Assembly: GCA_910577465.1 (NCBI GenBank) | Contig: CAJTMM010000016.1 | Coordinates: forward strand, 1-56,828 | Direction of reading: 5' to 3' | Length of the DNA: 56,828 bases | Origin: an uncultured Muribaculaceae bacterium | GTDB taxonomy: Bacteria > Bacteroidota > Bacteroidia > Bacteroidales > Muribaculaceae | Part shown: positions 23,247 through 31,727 of the stretch, piece after piece | Numbering within the stretch: position 1 is the stretch's first letter | Layout: every line of letters starts with the position of its first letter | Position numbers and translations under genes: made by a program | Notes under the pieces: generated by a model | Seen by the model: only the letters and a program-made list of their open reading frames with translations | What the model was told of the DNA's origin: nothing | The model's database searches: none

Positions 23247-24512
23247 ATGAAACTAAGTCACTACATATACCTATATTGCATGCGTGCCACACTCTCCGTG
23301 CTGGCGGTTGCAGCCATGGCATCATGTGTCGACGATGAATCGCTGTGCGTGGAGGACCGCCCCGGATACACTGAAGGACACGACGTCTGGCTCGCTCTCT
23401 CCATCAGCAATCAAGGAACGGCTGAATCACACAGCCTGTCAAGGGCTTCAGCTACCGACGACCCTTCAGGACACCCCGACGAAACCGCATCCGCTGCTGA
23501 AAACCACATCGATAAAAACGATTTGACACTGATGTTCCTCGATGAGGATACTTATTGCATAAAGACTCTCTCACCCTCCGATATCACACTCACGGCTGTC
23601 AATGCCGACAACGGCGAATACCGTGTTGTGACCAAGATTAACCGCTCATACTTCGATTTCGCAGGCAACAGCGGAAACTTCTACCTATTGGCGATCGCCA
23701 ATACTCGTGGCATTAACCGCTCCGACCTGGCAGCCGACCCTGTCGGCAACGGGACTTTCATGAAATCGCTCCGCGAGATAAGCGACATGCTTAGAGCTTT
23801 CTCTTTCGACGGCTTGATTTCTCAAGACAGCGCATCACCATGGATTCCCGACATTGACGGCAAACGCCATATCCCAATGGCTGGATTGCAAAAAATGACT
23901 GTAAGCAAGGCTCAACTCGACAATGCCTCTTCGCCCGACAACACCATTGACCTTGGCGAGATTAGCATGCAGCGCGCCATGGCAAAGATTCGTATTCTTG
24001 ATGGCATACGGTTCCAGGACCGACTCCCCTCACCCACTCACATCGAAAGTGTAAGTTTCTGCAGCGGAACAGGCAAAGGAGCATACATGCCATCCGTAAG
24101 CCAATGCCCCACTTGGGCTATTGGAACCGCTACCGTCGAAACTGCCACCAAACCGTCACCCGTCGGTGCATGGCACAATGCACTGCTGAACATACCCACC
24201 CGGCAGCATCAGTTTACCAACGATGCCGACGGTAAACAGTACTACGCGTTCTCTTGCTATACACCCGAAGCGGCTGTTTGGGATATGAGAAATTCCGGCA
24301 CCAGACCATATCTGGATATTGTAACACTAAGCGACGACGGCGAGCGCAGGAACCACACCATCTACCTCGACCGTGTGATGCCGCAACGTGACATGGCTCG
24401 AAACCACATTTACCAGTTTACCGTCACCATGTCGGAGCAGTCCGTGATAGAGCTCGACTACACTGTATGCGAGTGGAACACCGTCACATCTGGCGACATA
24501 TCATTTAACTAA
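23247..24512 (+). CDS. Fimbrial accessory/tip lipoprotein
   Basis: The 421-residue protein has a lipoprotein signal ending VAAMASC (Cys 27; the start could also be the Met at codon 12). A Ser/Asp-rich stretch with SLSRASATDD (Arg 66) follows. A fimbrillin-like domain begins LTLMFLDEDTYCIKTLS and continues with GNFYLLAIANTRGIN and DLGEISMQRAMAKIRILDG. The chain ends IELDYTVCEWNTVTSGDISFN, resembling a terminal pilin strand. I call it an accessory or tip subunit (comparable to Mfa3/Mfa4) from order and overall pattern. Direct family membership is less certain than for its neighbours. It is followed after 18 bp by the large DUF4906-like gene. Confidence 0.65.
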   Translation: MKLSHYIYLYCMRATLSVLAVAAMASCVDDESLCVEDRPGYTEGHDVWLALSISNQGTAESHSLSRASATDDPSGHPDETASAAENHIDKNDLTLMFLDEDTYCIKTLSPSDITLTAVNADNGEYRVVTKINRSYFDFAGNSGNFYLLAIANTRGINRSDLAADPVGNGTFMKSLREISDMLRAFSFDGLISQDSASPWIPDIDGKRHIPMAGLQKMTVSKAQLDNASSPDNTIDLGEISMQRAMAKIRILDGIRFQDRLPSPTHIESVSFCSGTGKGAYMPSVSQCPTWAIGTATVETATKPSPVGAWHNALLNIPTRQHQFTNDADGKQYYAFSCYTPEAAVWDMRNSGTRPYLDIVTLSDDGERRNHTIYLDRVMPQRDMARNHIYQFTVTMSEQSVIELDYTVCEWNTVTSGDISFN

Positions 24513-24530
24513 CACCAAGATACTCCTTTA

Positions 24531-27500
24531 ATGAAACTCAGCATATATCTTTCCACACTATTCATCGGCATGTCTCTGATGTTTTCCGGTTGTGCCGATG
24601 ACCTTGATACGCCCTACAATGGAGAAATCATTGAGGGGCGTCCCGCAAGCATCTCCATATCCACTAATGTAGGAAACATGACATTGCAGTCTCGTGCCAA
24701 CATGCAAGCCGGCAAAGACAAGGAGATAAGCTCCATTTGGCTCGGGTTCTTCAACAGCAATGGACAACTGGCTTATAAGTTTACATTCGGCGAGCAGACA
24801 CCCATAGGCTCTCCCGATTCCGATTTCAGGACATTAGGTCCACTCGATATCACTTCCGGCAATTATTATATCGCGGCTGTGGCAAACCCCGTGGGCAACT
24901 ACGGCGTAATGTACGGTGACGGCGGCACCACTGAAGCCACCGAACTAATCACCCTCCTGAATCGCGATGACCTCACTTTCGATGACTTTAAAAACATAGC
25001 ATACCGGCGTGGCTCTGGCAATGTCGGGTCCATAGGCACACCCACCGGCAACCTACCCATGCAAGGCGTTTTCGTACCTACAGCCAACGAAAACCACCCC
25101 ATAACATCTGACCGCGCCGATGAGCTCACCAACACGCTCACCTATGTGGCACCCACATCAGGTGGCACATCCCGACTCAACGGCTCCATACACTTCCGAC
25201 GCCTGATTTCGCAGAACAATTTCAACATAACCTACAATTCCGACAAAATTAAATCCTTCGAGATTGTTCGCGCACAAATCTACAACATTCCCGCTGTATC
25301 ATGGCTTGCTGAGCGTAAGGACGGACACTCCAACGGACAGTTCGATGACACTAATGCCGGCGACTACGTCGACATCATTGGCAAAACGGCAGCAAACTCC
25401 GAGACACAGGCTGAAGCGCAGGCTAACTACATGCGCTCACCAAGTTTGCTGAGTGCCGACTTCCGTAAAATAGATGGTGGATATCAATTCGACTGGTGGC
25501 AGCTCGAAAACCGCCGGCATGCCGTTGACGGATTATCTTCATACTCCCAACGCGAAAACGAACGCAAATACCCTGATGGACGCAACACCGGCATATATAC
25601 AGCCCTTGTTGGTGAAGAAGGCGAGATTTCAGCCAACAACTGCGCCACATACGTCCAACTCGAGGTGAAAATGGAGATGGCTCCGGGTGCCACCTCTTCG
25701 CAACTCGGCGATAATAGCCAGATGACATCCGTCGACGCTTTGTACACCATACACCTGGGATACTGTGAAGGCGATGCCACCGAAAAACTTATGGACTTCA
25801 ACTGTCGCAGAAACTCCAAATACACCTACAACGTGAAAGTGGAGAATATCGACAAAATAATTGTCGAGGCTATTAATGAAGACTCTCCTTTCGAACATGG
25901 GGCTGAAGGGACTGTCACATTCGTTACCACCAAATATTTTGAATCCGACGCCCACTACTCCGCCTACAATATATCTCTATCCAACAACGAGCGCAAGGAC
26001 GCCCGTTGGCAGCTGCGCGTCTACACCGGTCCCGACAGCTACATTGACATCAATAGCGACAACTTCAGCCAATACGCCGAAAAATATTACAACTGGATTG
26101 AGCTCCGGCCCACTTCCGGAGAGAACGTATTGGCACCATACAAACCATATACCGGCAGCGGTGCCACAAGTACTAATAGTACTTTCCGTCTGACGGACCT
26201 CAACGACATAGCCCAATATCCTGCCTACAACAACGCTACCACTCTCGACGACACACAGAGGTGGTACACCGTATTCGTCAATGAATATGTCTACGAGGAC
26301 GAGTTCCATAGCAATACTTCAGCCAATTGGCAGAAATACGTCAATCTACCTGCACGTATATTTTGGCTAAAGGTCGAAGAACACAAAAGTACCGATGCCG
26401 AATCGGTTATCATCAACTCCAAATACGCCATTCGCCAGCAGTCAATACACAGCTTCTATTCGACCAGTACCACCGTCAATGGCATCATATTCGGCACCGA
26501 ACACGTCAATGAACTGGAGAACATACCGTTACGGATGCACTCCACCAATTTCTCTTCAACGGAATTAGCCTACGATGCCCGACAGCTCAACTACACTTAC
26601 TTCGGTAAAGTGAACAGCGACAGGGTTTGGAATACTTATATCTCCGGCTTTGACTCCGGCACGGCACCGCTTATGGCTAACGGCGTGGAAACCGGAGTGG
26701 TCGATGTCAGAAACGCCGGTGGGTTTACCGCCACGCACCACGGCGGCTCGTCAAATGTTTACTCGGAATCGAGGTGGGTAGCCGATGCTTGCCTTAACCG
26801 CAATCGCGATTTGAACGGCAACGGTACTATAGATGCCAATGAGGTTCGATGGATAGTTCCGAAAGTTGACCAATACGTACGCATGGTTCTTGGTACGGCA
26901 TCTATGCCCAAACCTCTCATTAATTTTTCAGACTATACCAAAGACCCATGGAATAACGACACTGATTACGACATTAAATCGGCATTCCATTACGCATCGA
27001 TAGATCAAGACCAGCTTTGGGCAGAAGAAGGAGTATCTACCGGTTGGATTGGAGGTTGCTCACATCCGCAAAAAGTAAGATGCATACGCTATCTCGGTAA
27101 TGACATGTCGGATATGACACCCGCATCGTCCGATTACGCACTTGTCGTGGAGAAACTCGATGATGAAAATGTGATACGATTCCTTTACTCCGATGAAATA
27201 TTGCGCGATTTCACCGCCGAATCGCTCCCGGTTCACAAAGTCAGGGAAAATACGACTCAACTCGCCGACTATAACCGACCTTATAAGTATATGGAATATA
27301 AACCCGATGATGACCTCAATTTAGGCGGCACCACCTATACTGACTTATACAACTCCTATACTACAGCAAATTGGTTTGAATATTTGACCAACAACAACCC
27401 TTGTGATAAGTACAATGTCAATGGCGAACAGGGCTGGCGCGTACCGAATCAAGTGGAATTGATGTCAATACTCAACGTCGGACAATTGTCAACGCGTGGC

Positions 27501-27647
27501 GAATATCTTACTTGTACCAAAGAGTATTTCTCTTCCGGTCGCGTGATGGGAGTAATTGGCAACTCCGACACTCCAAACCACGGCGCGGCATTCGATGTTT
27601 CCGGTAGCGGATATTACATTAAATGTGTCCGAGACATAATACGTTAG
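24531..27647 (+). CDS. Large DUF4906-type fimbrial tip lipoprotein
   Basis: The 1038-residue protein has a lipoprotein signal ending MFSGC (Cys 21), a motif LQSRANMQ (Arg 55) and a fimbrillin-like first domain (SSIWLGFFNSNGQLAYKF, GNYYIAAVANPVGNYG). A long middle region with DUF4906-like character follows. The last 60 or so residues, with GWRVPNQVELMSIL and SSGRVMG to YYIKCVRDI, resemble FISUMP/formylglycine-enzyme-like lectin folds found at the end of many Bacteroidales adhesins. Its size and its place after the anchor gene suggest an adhesive tip protein comparable to Mfa5, though no von Willebrand domain is seen. Binding target unknown. Confidence 0.7.
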   Translation: MKLSIYLSTLFIGMSLMFSGCADDLDTPYNGEIIEGRPASISISTNVGNMTLQSRANMQAGKDKEISSIWLGFFNSNGQLAYKFTFGEQTPIGSPDSDFRTLGPLDITSGNYYIAAVANPVGNYGVMYGDGGTTEATELITLLNRDDLTFDDFKNIAYRRGSGNVGSIGTPTGNLPMQGVFVPTANENHPITSDRADELTNTLTYVAPTSGGTSRLNGSIHFRRLISQNNFNITYNSDKIKSFEIVRAQIYNIPAVSWLAERKDGHSNGQFDDTNAGDYVDIIGKTAANSETQAEAQANYMRSPSLLSADFRKIDGGYQFDWWQLENRRHAVDGLSSYSQRENERKYPDGRNTGIYTALVGEEGEISANNCATYVQLEVKMEMAPGATSSQLGDNSQMTSVDALYTIHLGYCEGDATEKLMDFNCRRNSKYTYNVKVENIDKIIVEAINEDSPFEHGAEGTVTFVTTKYFESDAHYSAYNISLSNNERKDARWQLRVYTGPDSYIDINSDNFSQYAEKYYNWIELRPTSGENVLAPYKPYTGSGATSTNSTFRLTDLNDIAQYPAYNNATTLDDTQRWYTVFVNEYVYEDEFHSNTSANWQKYVNLPARIFWLKVEEHKSTDAESVIINSKYAIRQQSIHSFYSTSTTVNGIIFGTEHVNELENIPLRMHSTNFSSTELAYDARQLNYTYFGKVNSDRVWNTYISGFDSGTAPLMANGVETGVVDVRNAGGFTATHHGGSSNVYSESRWVADACLNRNRDLNGNGTIDANEVRWIVPKVDQYVRMVLGTASMPKPLINFSDYTKDPWNNDTDYDIKSAFHYASIDQDQLWAEEGVSTGWIGGCSHPQKVRCIRYLGNDMSDMTPASSDYALVVEKLDDENVIRFLYSDEILRDFTAESLPVHKVRENTTQLADYNRPYKYMEYKPDDDLNLGGTTYTDLYNSYTTANWFEYLTNNNPCDKYNVNGEQGWRVPNQVELMSILNVGQLSTRGEYLTCTKEYFSSGRVMGVIGNSDTPNHGAAFDVSGSGYYIKCVRDIIR

Positions 27648-27658
27648 CCCATCGCTAT

Positions 27659-28597
27659 ATGAAACCTGTCACAATAACCATATCACTATTCATACTCACG
27701 GTCGCGACACTCTCAGGGTGCCGCGACCGTAGCCAATCGGTAAATAACGAAGCTGCGCCGGCAACCGCCACAGCCACAGCTCAACCCGACAGCTATCTCC
27801 CCTCTGTACCCGACTCCTTGCGTAATGTGGAGGACCGCGCCGCATACGCTGCTTGCCATTATTGGGACGCGATTGATTTCTCGAACGCATCCCTCATCTC
27901 CGACACTGCATTCATCGAACAGCATTTCTCCAACTTCATTGCCATACTATCCTTGGCTCCCGAACATAAGGCAGTGGAAGCCGTCGACACACTCATGCAA
28001 CGTGCCGACCGCAGCCCGCAGATGTTCCACACCATCTCCGATTTTGCAGAGTCATATCTCGACCACCCCAATTCCCCAATGCGAAACGAAGAGATGTACA
28101 TCCTCTTCCTGCACTCTATTCTGAAATCTCAGCAGTTACCCGACATCGAAAAAATCCGGTACCGTCATCGCCTTGACGAAGCCATGAAAAATCGTCCGGG
28201 CATCCAAGCTGCCGATTTCCGATACATAAACCGCGACGGCATCCCCGCATCACTCCATAATTCCCTAAAAAAAGCCCGGACAACCATGCTCATATTCTAT
28301 GACCCCGAATGCGAGCACTGCAAGCAGATTATGGACATGGCGGCATCCCTTCCCCTTTCTCCGGATAAACAGATAATAGCCATCGATGCCGAAAACGACC
28401 GCGATGCCTGGACTCGTACCAAAGATACCTTGCCCGCGGAATGGACGGTAGGATTCGCCACCACACCCATACTCGACAACGAACTTTACTCCCTCCCCGG
28501 CTCACCCACATTATACATCCTCGACTCCGAGGGCACCGTCATAATGAAAGACCCCGCCCCCGACCAAGCCTTCGCATACATGAAGCAACAGCGATAG
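27659..28597 (+). CDS. DUF5106/thioredoxin-like lipoprotein in the fimbrial operon
   Basis: The start at 27659 (MKPVTITISLFILTVATLSGC) is chosen over the longer frame because it gives a proper lipoprotein signal with Cys 21; it lies 11 bp after the tip gene. The 312-residue product has a helical N-terminal DUF5106-like region (about 60-190). A thioredoxin-fold domain follows with the redox motif DPECEHCK, the cis-Pro region LPGSPTLYILDSEG and a final helix. Such proteins in Bacteroidota are periplasmic or outer-membrane-facing oxidoreductases. As last gene of the fimbrial run it may manage disulfides in the tip proteins, which contain several Cys; that is inference. Confidence 0.75.
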   Translation: MKPVTITISLFILTVATLSGCRDRSQSVNNEAAPATATATAQPDSYLPSVPDSLRNVEDRAAYAACHYWDAIDFSNASLISDTAFIEQHFSNFIAILSLAPEHKAVEAVDTLMQRADRSPQMFHTISDFAESYLDHPNSPMRNEEMYILFLHSILKSQQLPDIEKIRYRHRLDEAMKNRPGIQAADFRYINRDGIPASLHNSLKKARTTMLIFYDPECEHCKQIMDMAASLPLSPDKQIIAIDAENDRDAWTRTKDTLPAEWTVGFATTPILDNELYSLPGSPTLYILDSEGTVIMKDPAPDQAFAYMKQQR

Positions 28598-28654
28598 CAG
28601 CTGTAAATCATTAATCACAGACACACAAAAGAGTCAGCCATTTAACCGATAAAA

Positions 28655-28697
28655 GAATCAGCCATTTAACCGAAAGCTAAATGGCTGATTCCTATTT
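28655..28697. terminator. Bidirectional terminator between fimbrial locus and korB
   Basis: GAATCAGCCATTTA (28655-28668) pairs perfectly with TAAATGGCTGATTC (28678-28691), loop 9 bases, with A-rich sequence on the left and T-rich sequence on the right. A second near-identical copy of the 5' arm (GAGTCAGCCATTTAACCGAT, from 28631) lies just upstream. Confidence 0.75.
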
Positions 28698-28730
28698 ATT
28701 ATACCAGTTTTATTGTATCAGTATCCGGAG

Positions 28731-29744
28731 TTATTTTACCTCCCAGGTCTCACCTGCCAGAATCATCGAGCGAAGCGAGTCAAATCCCTTGGCGACACGT
28801 ACTTCAGCCACCTGGCGCTCTACCTCATCATTATAGGTCAGTGAATCCACATCGCGTATTACACCTATGGCAAGCGGCAGATCGGTGCCGTCCATCATTG
28901 CAAGCTGCTGATGCAGGAAGTTGGAGGGTGTGTGAGCGTCATGCACCAGCACATCATCCATCGTATAACCTTCAGTCCCTATTTCCACAGCCTTAAGCAG
29001 GAAACCATCCTGTACCAGTCCCTTCTCCTTGTTCTTACCGAAAAGCATCTTCTCGCCGTGCACCAGATGTATGGTACGGTCGGCACGGTATTCGCGGTCG
29101 GTAATACGGTTGTGGATGCCATTGTTGTATATCACACAGTTCTGAAGAATCTCGACCACCGATGCCCCATGATGCTGAGCGGCGGCTAAGAGTACCTCCT
29201 GTGAAATCTGCAATTCCACATCTATACTGCGGGCAAAGAAATTGCCACGTGCGCCAAACACCAGTTCAGCCGGAATAAACGGATCCTCAGTCGTGCCGTA
29301 AGGCGATGACTTAGACACGAATCCACGGTCAGATGTAGGTGAATACTGCCCCTTGGTCAACCCATAGATTTTATTGTTGAGCAGGAGCATGTTTATGTCT
29401 ATGTTACGGCGCACGGCATGGATAAAGTGATTACCACCTATGGCAAGTCCGTCGCCGTCACCCGAAATCTGCCATACCGTCATCTCCGGATTAGCCACCT
29501 TGAAACCTGTGGCTATCGCTGCGGCGCGACCATGTATGGTATGGAATCCGTAGGTATTCATATAATAAGGTAGGCGCGACGAACATCCTATACCGGATAT
29601 CACAGCTGTCTTGTGCGGCGGAACACCGAGGGCAGCCATAGCCTTATGGAGCGAATTAAGTATGGCATGGTCGCCACAGCCGGGACACCAGCGTACCGGT
29701 TGGTCGCTCTTATAATGTGCGGGAGTATATGCAGTCTGTTCCAT
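28731..29744 (-). CDS. korB: 2-oxoglutarate:ferredoxin oxidoreductase, beta subunit
   Basis: The 337-residue subunit has an N-terminal WCPGCGDHAILN and the thiamine-diphosphate site GDGDGLAIGGNHFIHAVRRN with LLLNNKIYGLTKGQYSPTS. These are standard for the beta subunit of 2-oxoacid:ferredoxin oxidoreductases. With the alpha/gamma fusion encoded just upstream (3-bp gap) it forms a cytosolic complex converting 2-oxoglutarate and CoA to succinyl-CoA, CO2 and reduced ferredoxin, or the reverse reductive carboxylation. The 2-oxoglutarate preference is inferred from similarity to KorAB of Bacteroidales. No separate delta ferredoxin gene is seen. Confidence 0.92.
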   Translation of the reverse strand: MEQTAYTPAHYKSDQPVRWCPGCGDHAILNSLHKAMAALGVPPHKTAVISGIGCSSRLPYYMNTYGFHTIHGRAAAIATGFKVANPEMTVWQISGDGDGLAIGGNHFIHAVRRNIDINMLLLNNKIYGLTKGQYSPTSDRGFVSKSSPYGTTEDPFIPAELVFGARGNFFARSIDVELQISQEVLLAAAQHHGASVVEILQNCVIYNNGIHNRITDREYRADRTIHLVHGEKMLFGKNKEKGLVQDGFLLKAVEIGTEGYTMDDVLVHDAHTPSNFLHQQLAMMDGTDLPLAIGVIRDVDSLTYNDEVERQVAEVRVAKGFDSLRSMILAGETWEVK

Positions 29745-29747
29745 ATC

Positions 29748-31601
29748 TTATTTTTCCTCCATTATTTTAGTTACGGCATCCATCACCTCTTCCACCAGGA
29801 AGGGCTGACCCTGAATCTTATTTATGCGAGCCATCTTCACCTCGGGGAAACGGCTTTGCAGATAGTCGGCAAACATACCAGTATTCAATTCGGCAACTAT
29901 CACCTTCTTATAGCGCGACAATACATCGGCTGTGTTGGCGGGAAGCGGATTGATGTAGCGGAAATGGGTAAATGCCACTTTCTTACCCTGCTTGCACAGC
30001 TCACTTGCGGCTGTACGCAGATGACCGTAAGTGCCACCCCAGCCGAGCAACAGCACATCGGCATCATCCGGTCCTATCACTTCAAGTCCGGGAATATCAT
30101 TGGCTATGCGGGCTATCTTCTCACGACGCGTCTGCACCATGCGTTCATGATTGGCAGGGTCGGTGCTTATGGCTCCGGTCTTGTAATCCTTTTCCAGACC
30201 GCCCAGACGGTGCATCGCACCCTCGGTTCCGGGGATAGCCCAGTAACGCACCAGATTCTCTTCATTACGGTCGTACGGACGCCATGCCCCTTCTGCTATC
30301 TTGTCAGCCGGAACATACGGCGGTTTTATTTCAGGATACTCATCCGCGTCAGGGATACGCCAAGCCGACGAACCGTTGCCTATAAATGCATCGGTAAGCA
30401 ATATTACCGGTGTCATGTGCTCAATGGCTATACGGGAAGCCTCGAATGCCATGGTGAAGCAATCGGTAGGCGATGCAGGAGCCACCACAGCCACAGGCGA
30501 TTCGCCATTGCGGCCATAAAGCGCCTGCATGAGGTCGGTCTGTTCCGTCTTGGTAGGCAAACCGGTCGATGGGCCGCCACGCTGCACGTCGATTACCACC
30601 AACGGCAACTCAGCAATAACAGCGAGACCGATACCCTCGCTCTTAAGCGCAAGACCGGGACCCGAGGTCGATGTCACGGCAAGATTTCCTGCAAACGATG
30701 CTCCGATAGCCGAGCACACGCCGGCTATCTCATCCTCCATCTGCACAGCCTTCACGCCCAAATCCTTACGTTTGGCAAGTTCATGAAGTATATCGGTAGC
30801 AGGGGTTATAGGATAGCTACCCAGGAAAAGCGGGCGACCGCTCTTCTCCGAAGCCATTATCAGCCCCCATGCGGTAGCGGTATTACCGTTGATATCAGTG
30901 TACACACCGGGGCAGGCTTCATTGCTCTCCACACGGTAAGTCGATACCGACGCATGTATGTTGTGACCGTAATCATATCCTGCATTCAGCACTTTGGTAT
31001 TGGCATCCAGGATGGCCGGTTTCTTTGCAAATTTCTTATTTAAGAAATGCTGTACACCCGACATCGGACGGTCAAACAACCAACATACCAAGCCTAATGC
31101 AAAGAAGTTGCGACACTTGATTATGCTCTTGTTATCCAAGCCGCTATCGGCAAGCGCAGCCTTGGTCATGGAGGTCACCGGCACATCAAGCACCTGGGCG
31201 TTCACACCAAGTTCCTTGAAAGGATCATCGGTTTCAAACAATGCCTTCTTCAGGTCGGCTTCCTTAAATGAATCTATGTCCACTATTATCACTCCACCAG
31301 CCTTCACATGCTTGACATTCTGCTTCAGGGCGGCAGGGTTCATCGCTACAAGCACATCGCATTTATCACCGGGGGTGTGCACATTGGTTCCAACACTCAC
31401 CTGGAAGCCTGAAACGCCGCCAAGCGACCCCTGCGGAGCGCGTATTTCAGCCGGATAATCGGGAAATGTCGATACTTGGTTTCCCATTCCGGCAGATACG
31501 TTGGTGAAAATATTACCCACCAATTGCATGCCGTCGCCCGAGTCTCCCGAGAAACGGACCACAACCTTATCGAGGGTCTTCACATTAGTTTCTGCTAACA
31601 T
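29748..31601 (-). CDS. korA: 2-oxoglutarate:ferredoxin oxidoreductase, alpha/gamma fusion
   Basis: The 617-residue protein has a gamma domain (about residues 1-190: VVVRFSGDSGDGMQLVGNIF, FPDYPAEIRAPQGSLGGVS) fused to the alpha domain (from about 225: AWGLIMASEKSGRPLFLGSYPITPATDILHELA, VTSTSGPGLALKSEGIGLAV, DVQRGGPSTGLPTKTEQ). The C-terminal part, LLLGWGGTYGHLRTAASEL, completes the subunit. This fused form is usual in Bacteroidota. A -7 element TACCTTTG on the minus strand (31690-31683) gives korAB its own start behind dihydroorotase. Confidence 0.93.
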   Translation of the reverse strand: MLAETNVKTLDKVVVRFSGDSGDGMQLVGNIFTNVSAGMGNQVSTFPDYPAEIRAPQGSLGGVSGFQVSVGTNVHTPGDKCDVLVAMNPAALKQNVKHVKAGGVIIVDIDSFKEADLKKALFETDDPFKELGVNAQVLDVPVTSMTKAALADSGLDNKSIIKCRNFFALGLVCWLFDRPMSGVQHFLNKKFAKKPAILDANTKVLNAGYDYGHNIHASVSTYRVESNEACPGVYTDINGNTATAWGLIMASEKSGRPLFLGSYPITPATDILHELAKRKDLGVKAVQMEDEIAGVCSAIGASFAGNLAVTSTSGPGLALKSEGIGLAVIAELPLVVIDVQRGGPSTGLPTKTEQTDLMQALYGRNGESPVAVVAPASPTDCFTMAFEASRIAIEHMTPVILLTDAFIGNGSSAWRIPDADEYPEIKPPYVPADKIAEGAWRPYDRNEENLVRYWAIPGTEGAMHRLGGLEKDYKTGAISTDPANHERMVQTRREKIARIANDIPGLEVIGPDDADVLLLGWGGTYGHLRTAASELCKQGKKVAFTHFRYINPLPANTADVLSRYKKVIVAELNTGMFADYLQSRFPEVKMARINKIQGQPFLVEEVMDAVTKIMEEK

Positions 31602-31682
31602 ATCTATAGTTATGAAATGATTGATTTTTTAGTATATTCTTGGTATTATTATAAGATTCTTCGGTATATCAAATATTTACGG

Positions 31683-31715
31683 CAAAGGTATTGAATAAAA
31701 ATGACATATCCGCAA
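31683..31715 (-). promoter_or_regulatory. Probable promoter of korAB
   Basis: On the minus strand TACCTTTG (31690-31683) is preceded by TTG (31715-31713), spacing 22 bp, slightly long. The leader to the korA ATG would be about 75 nt. Confidence 0.4.
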
Positions 31716-31727
31716 CTTTACCGCACT

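Noticed and set aside
29613..31043. 476-codon open frame on the plus strand opposite korA/korB
   Set aside because: It lies antisense to two clearly recognised genes, has no family resemblance or signal, and its composition (rich in His, Arg, Tyr, Gly) is what complementing these codons gives.
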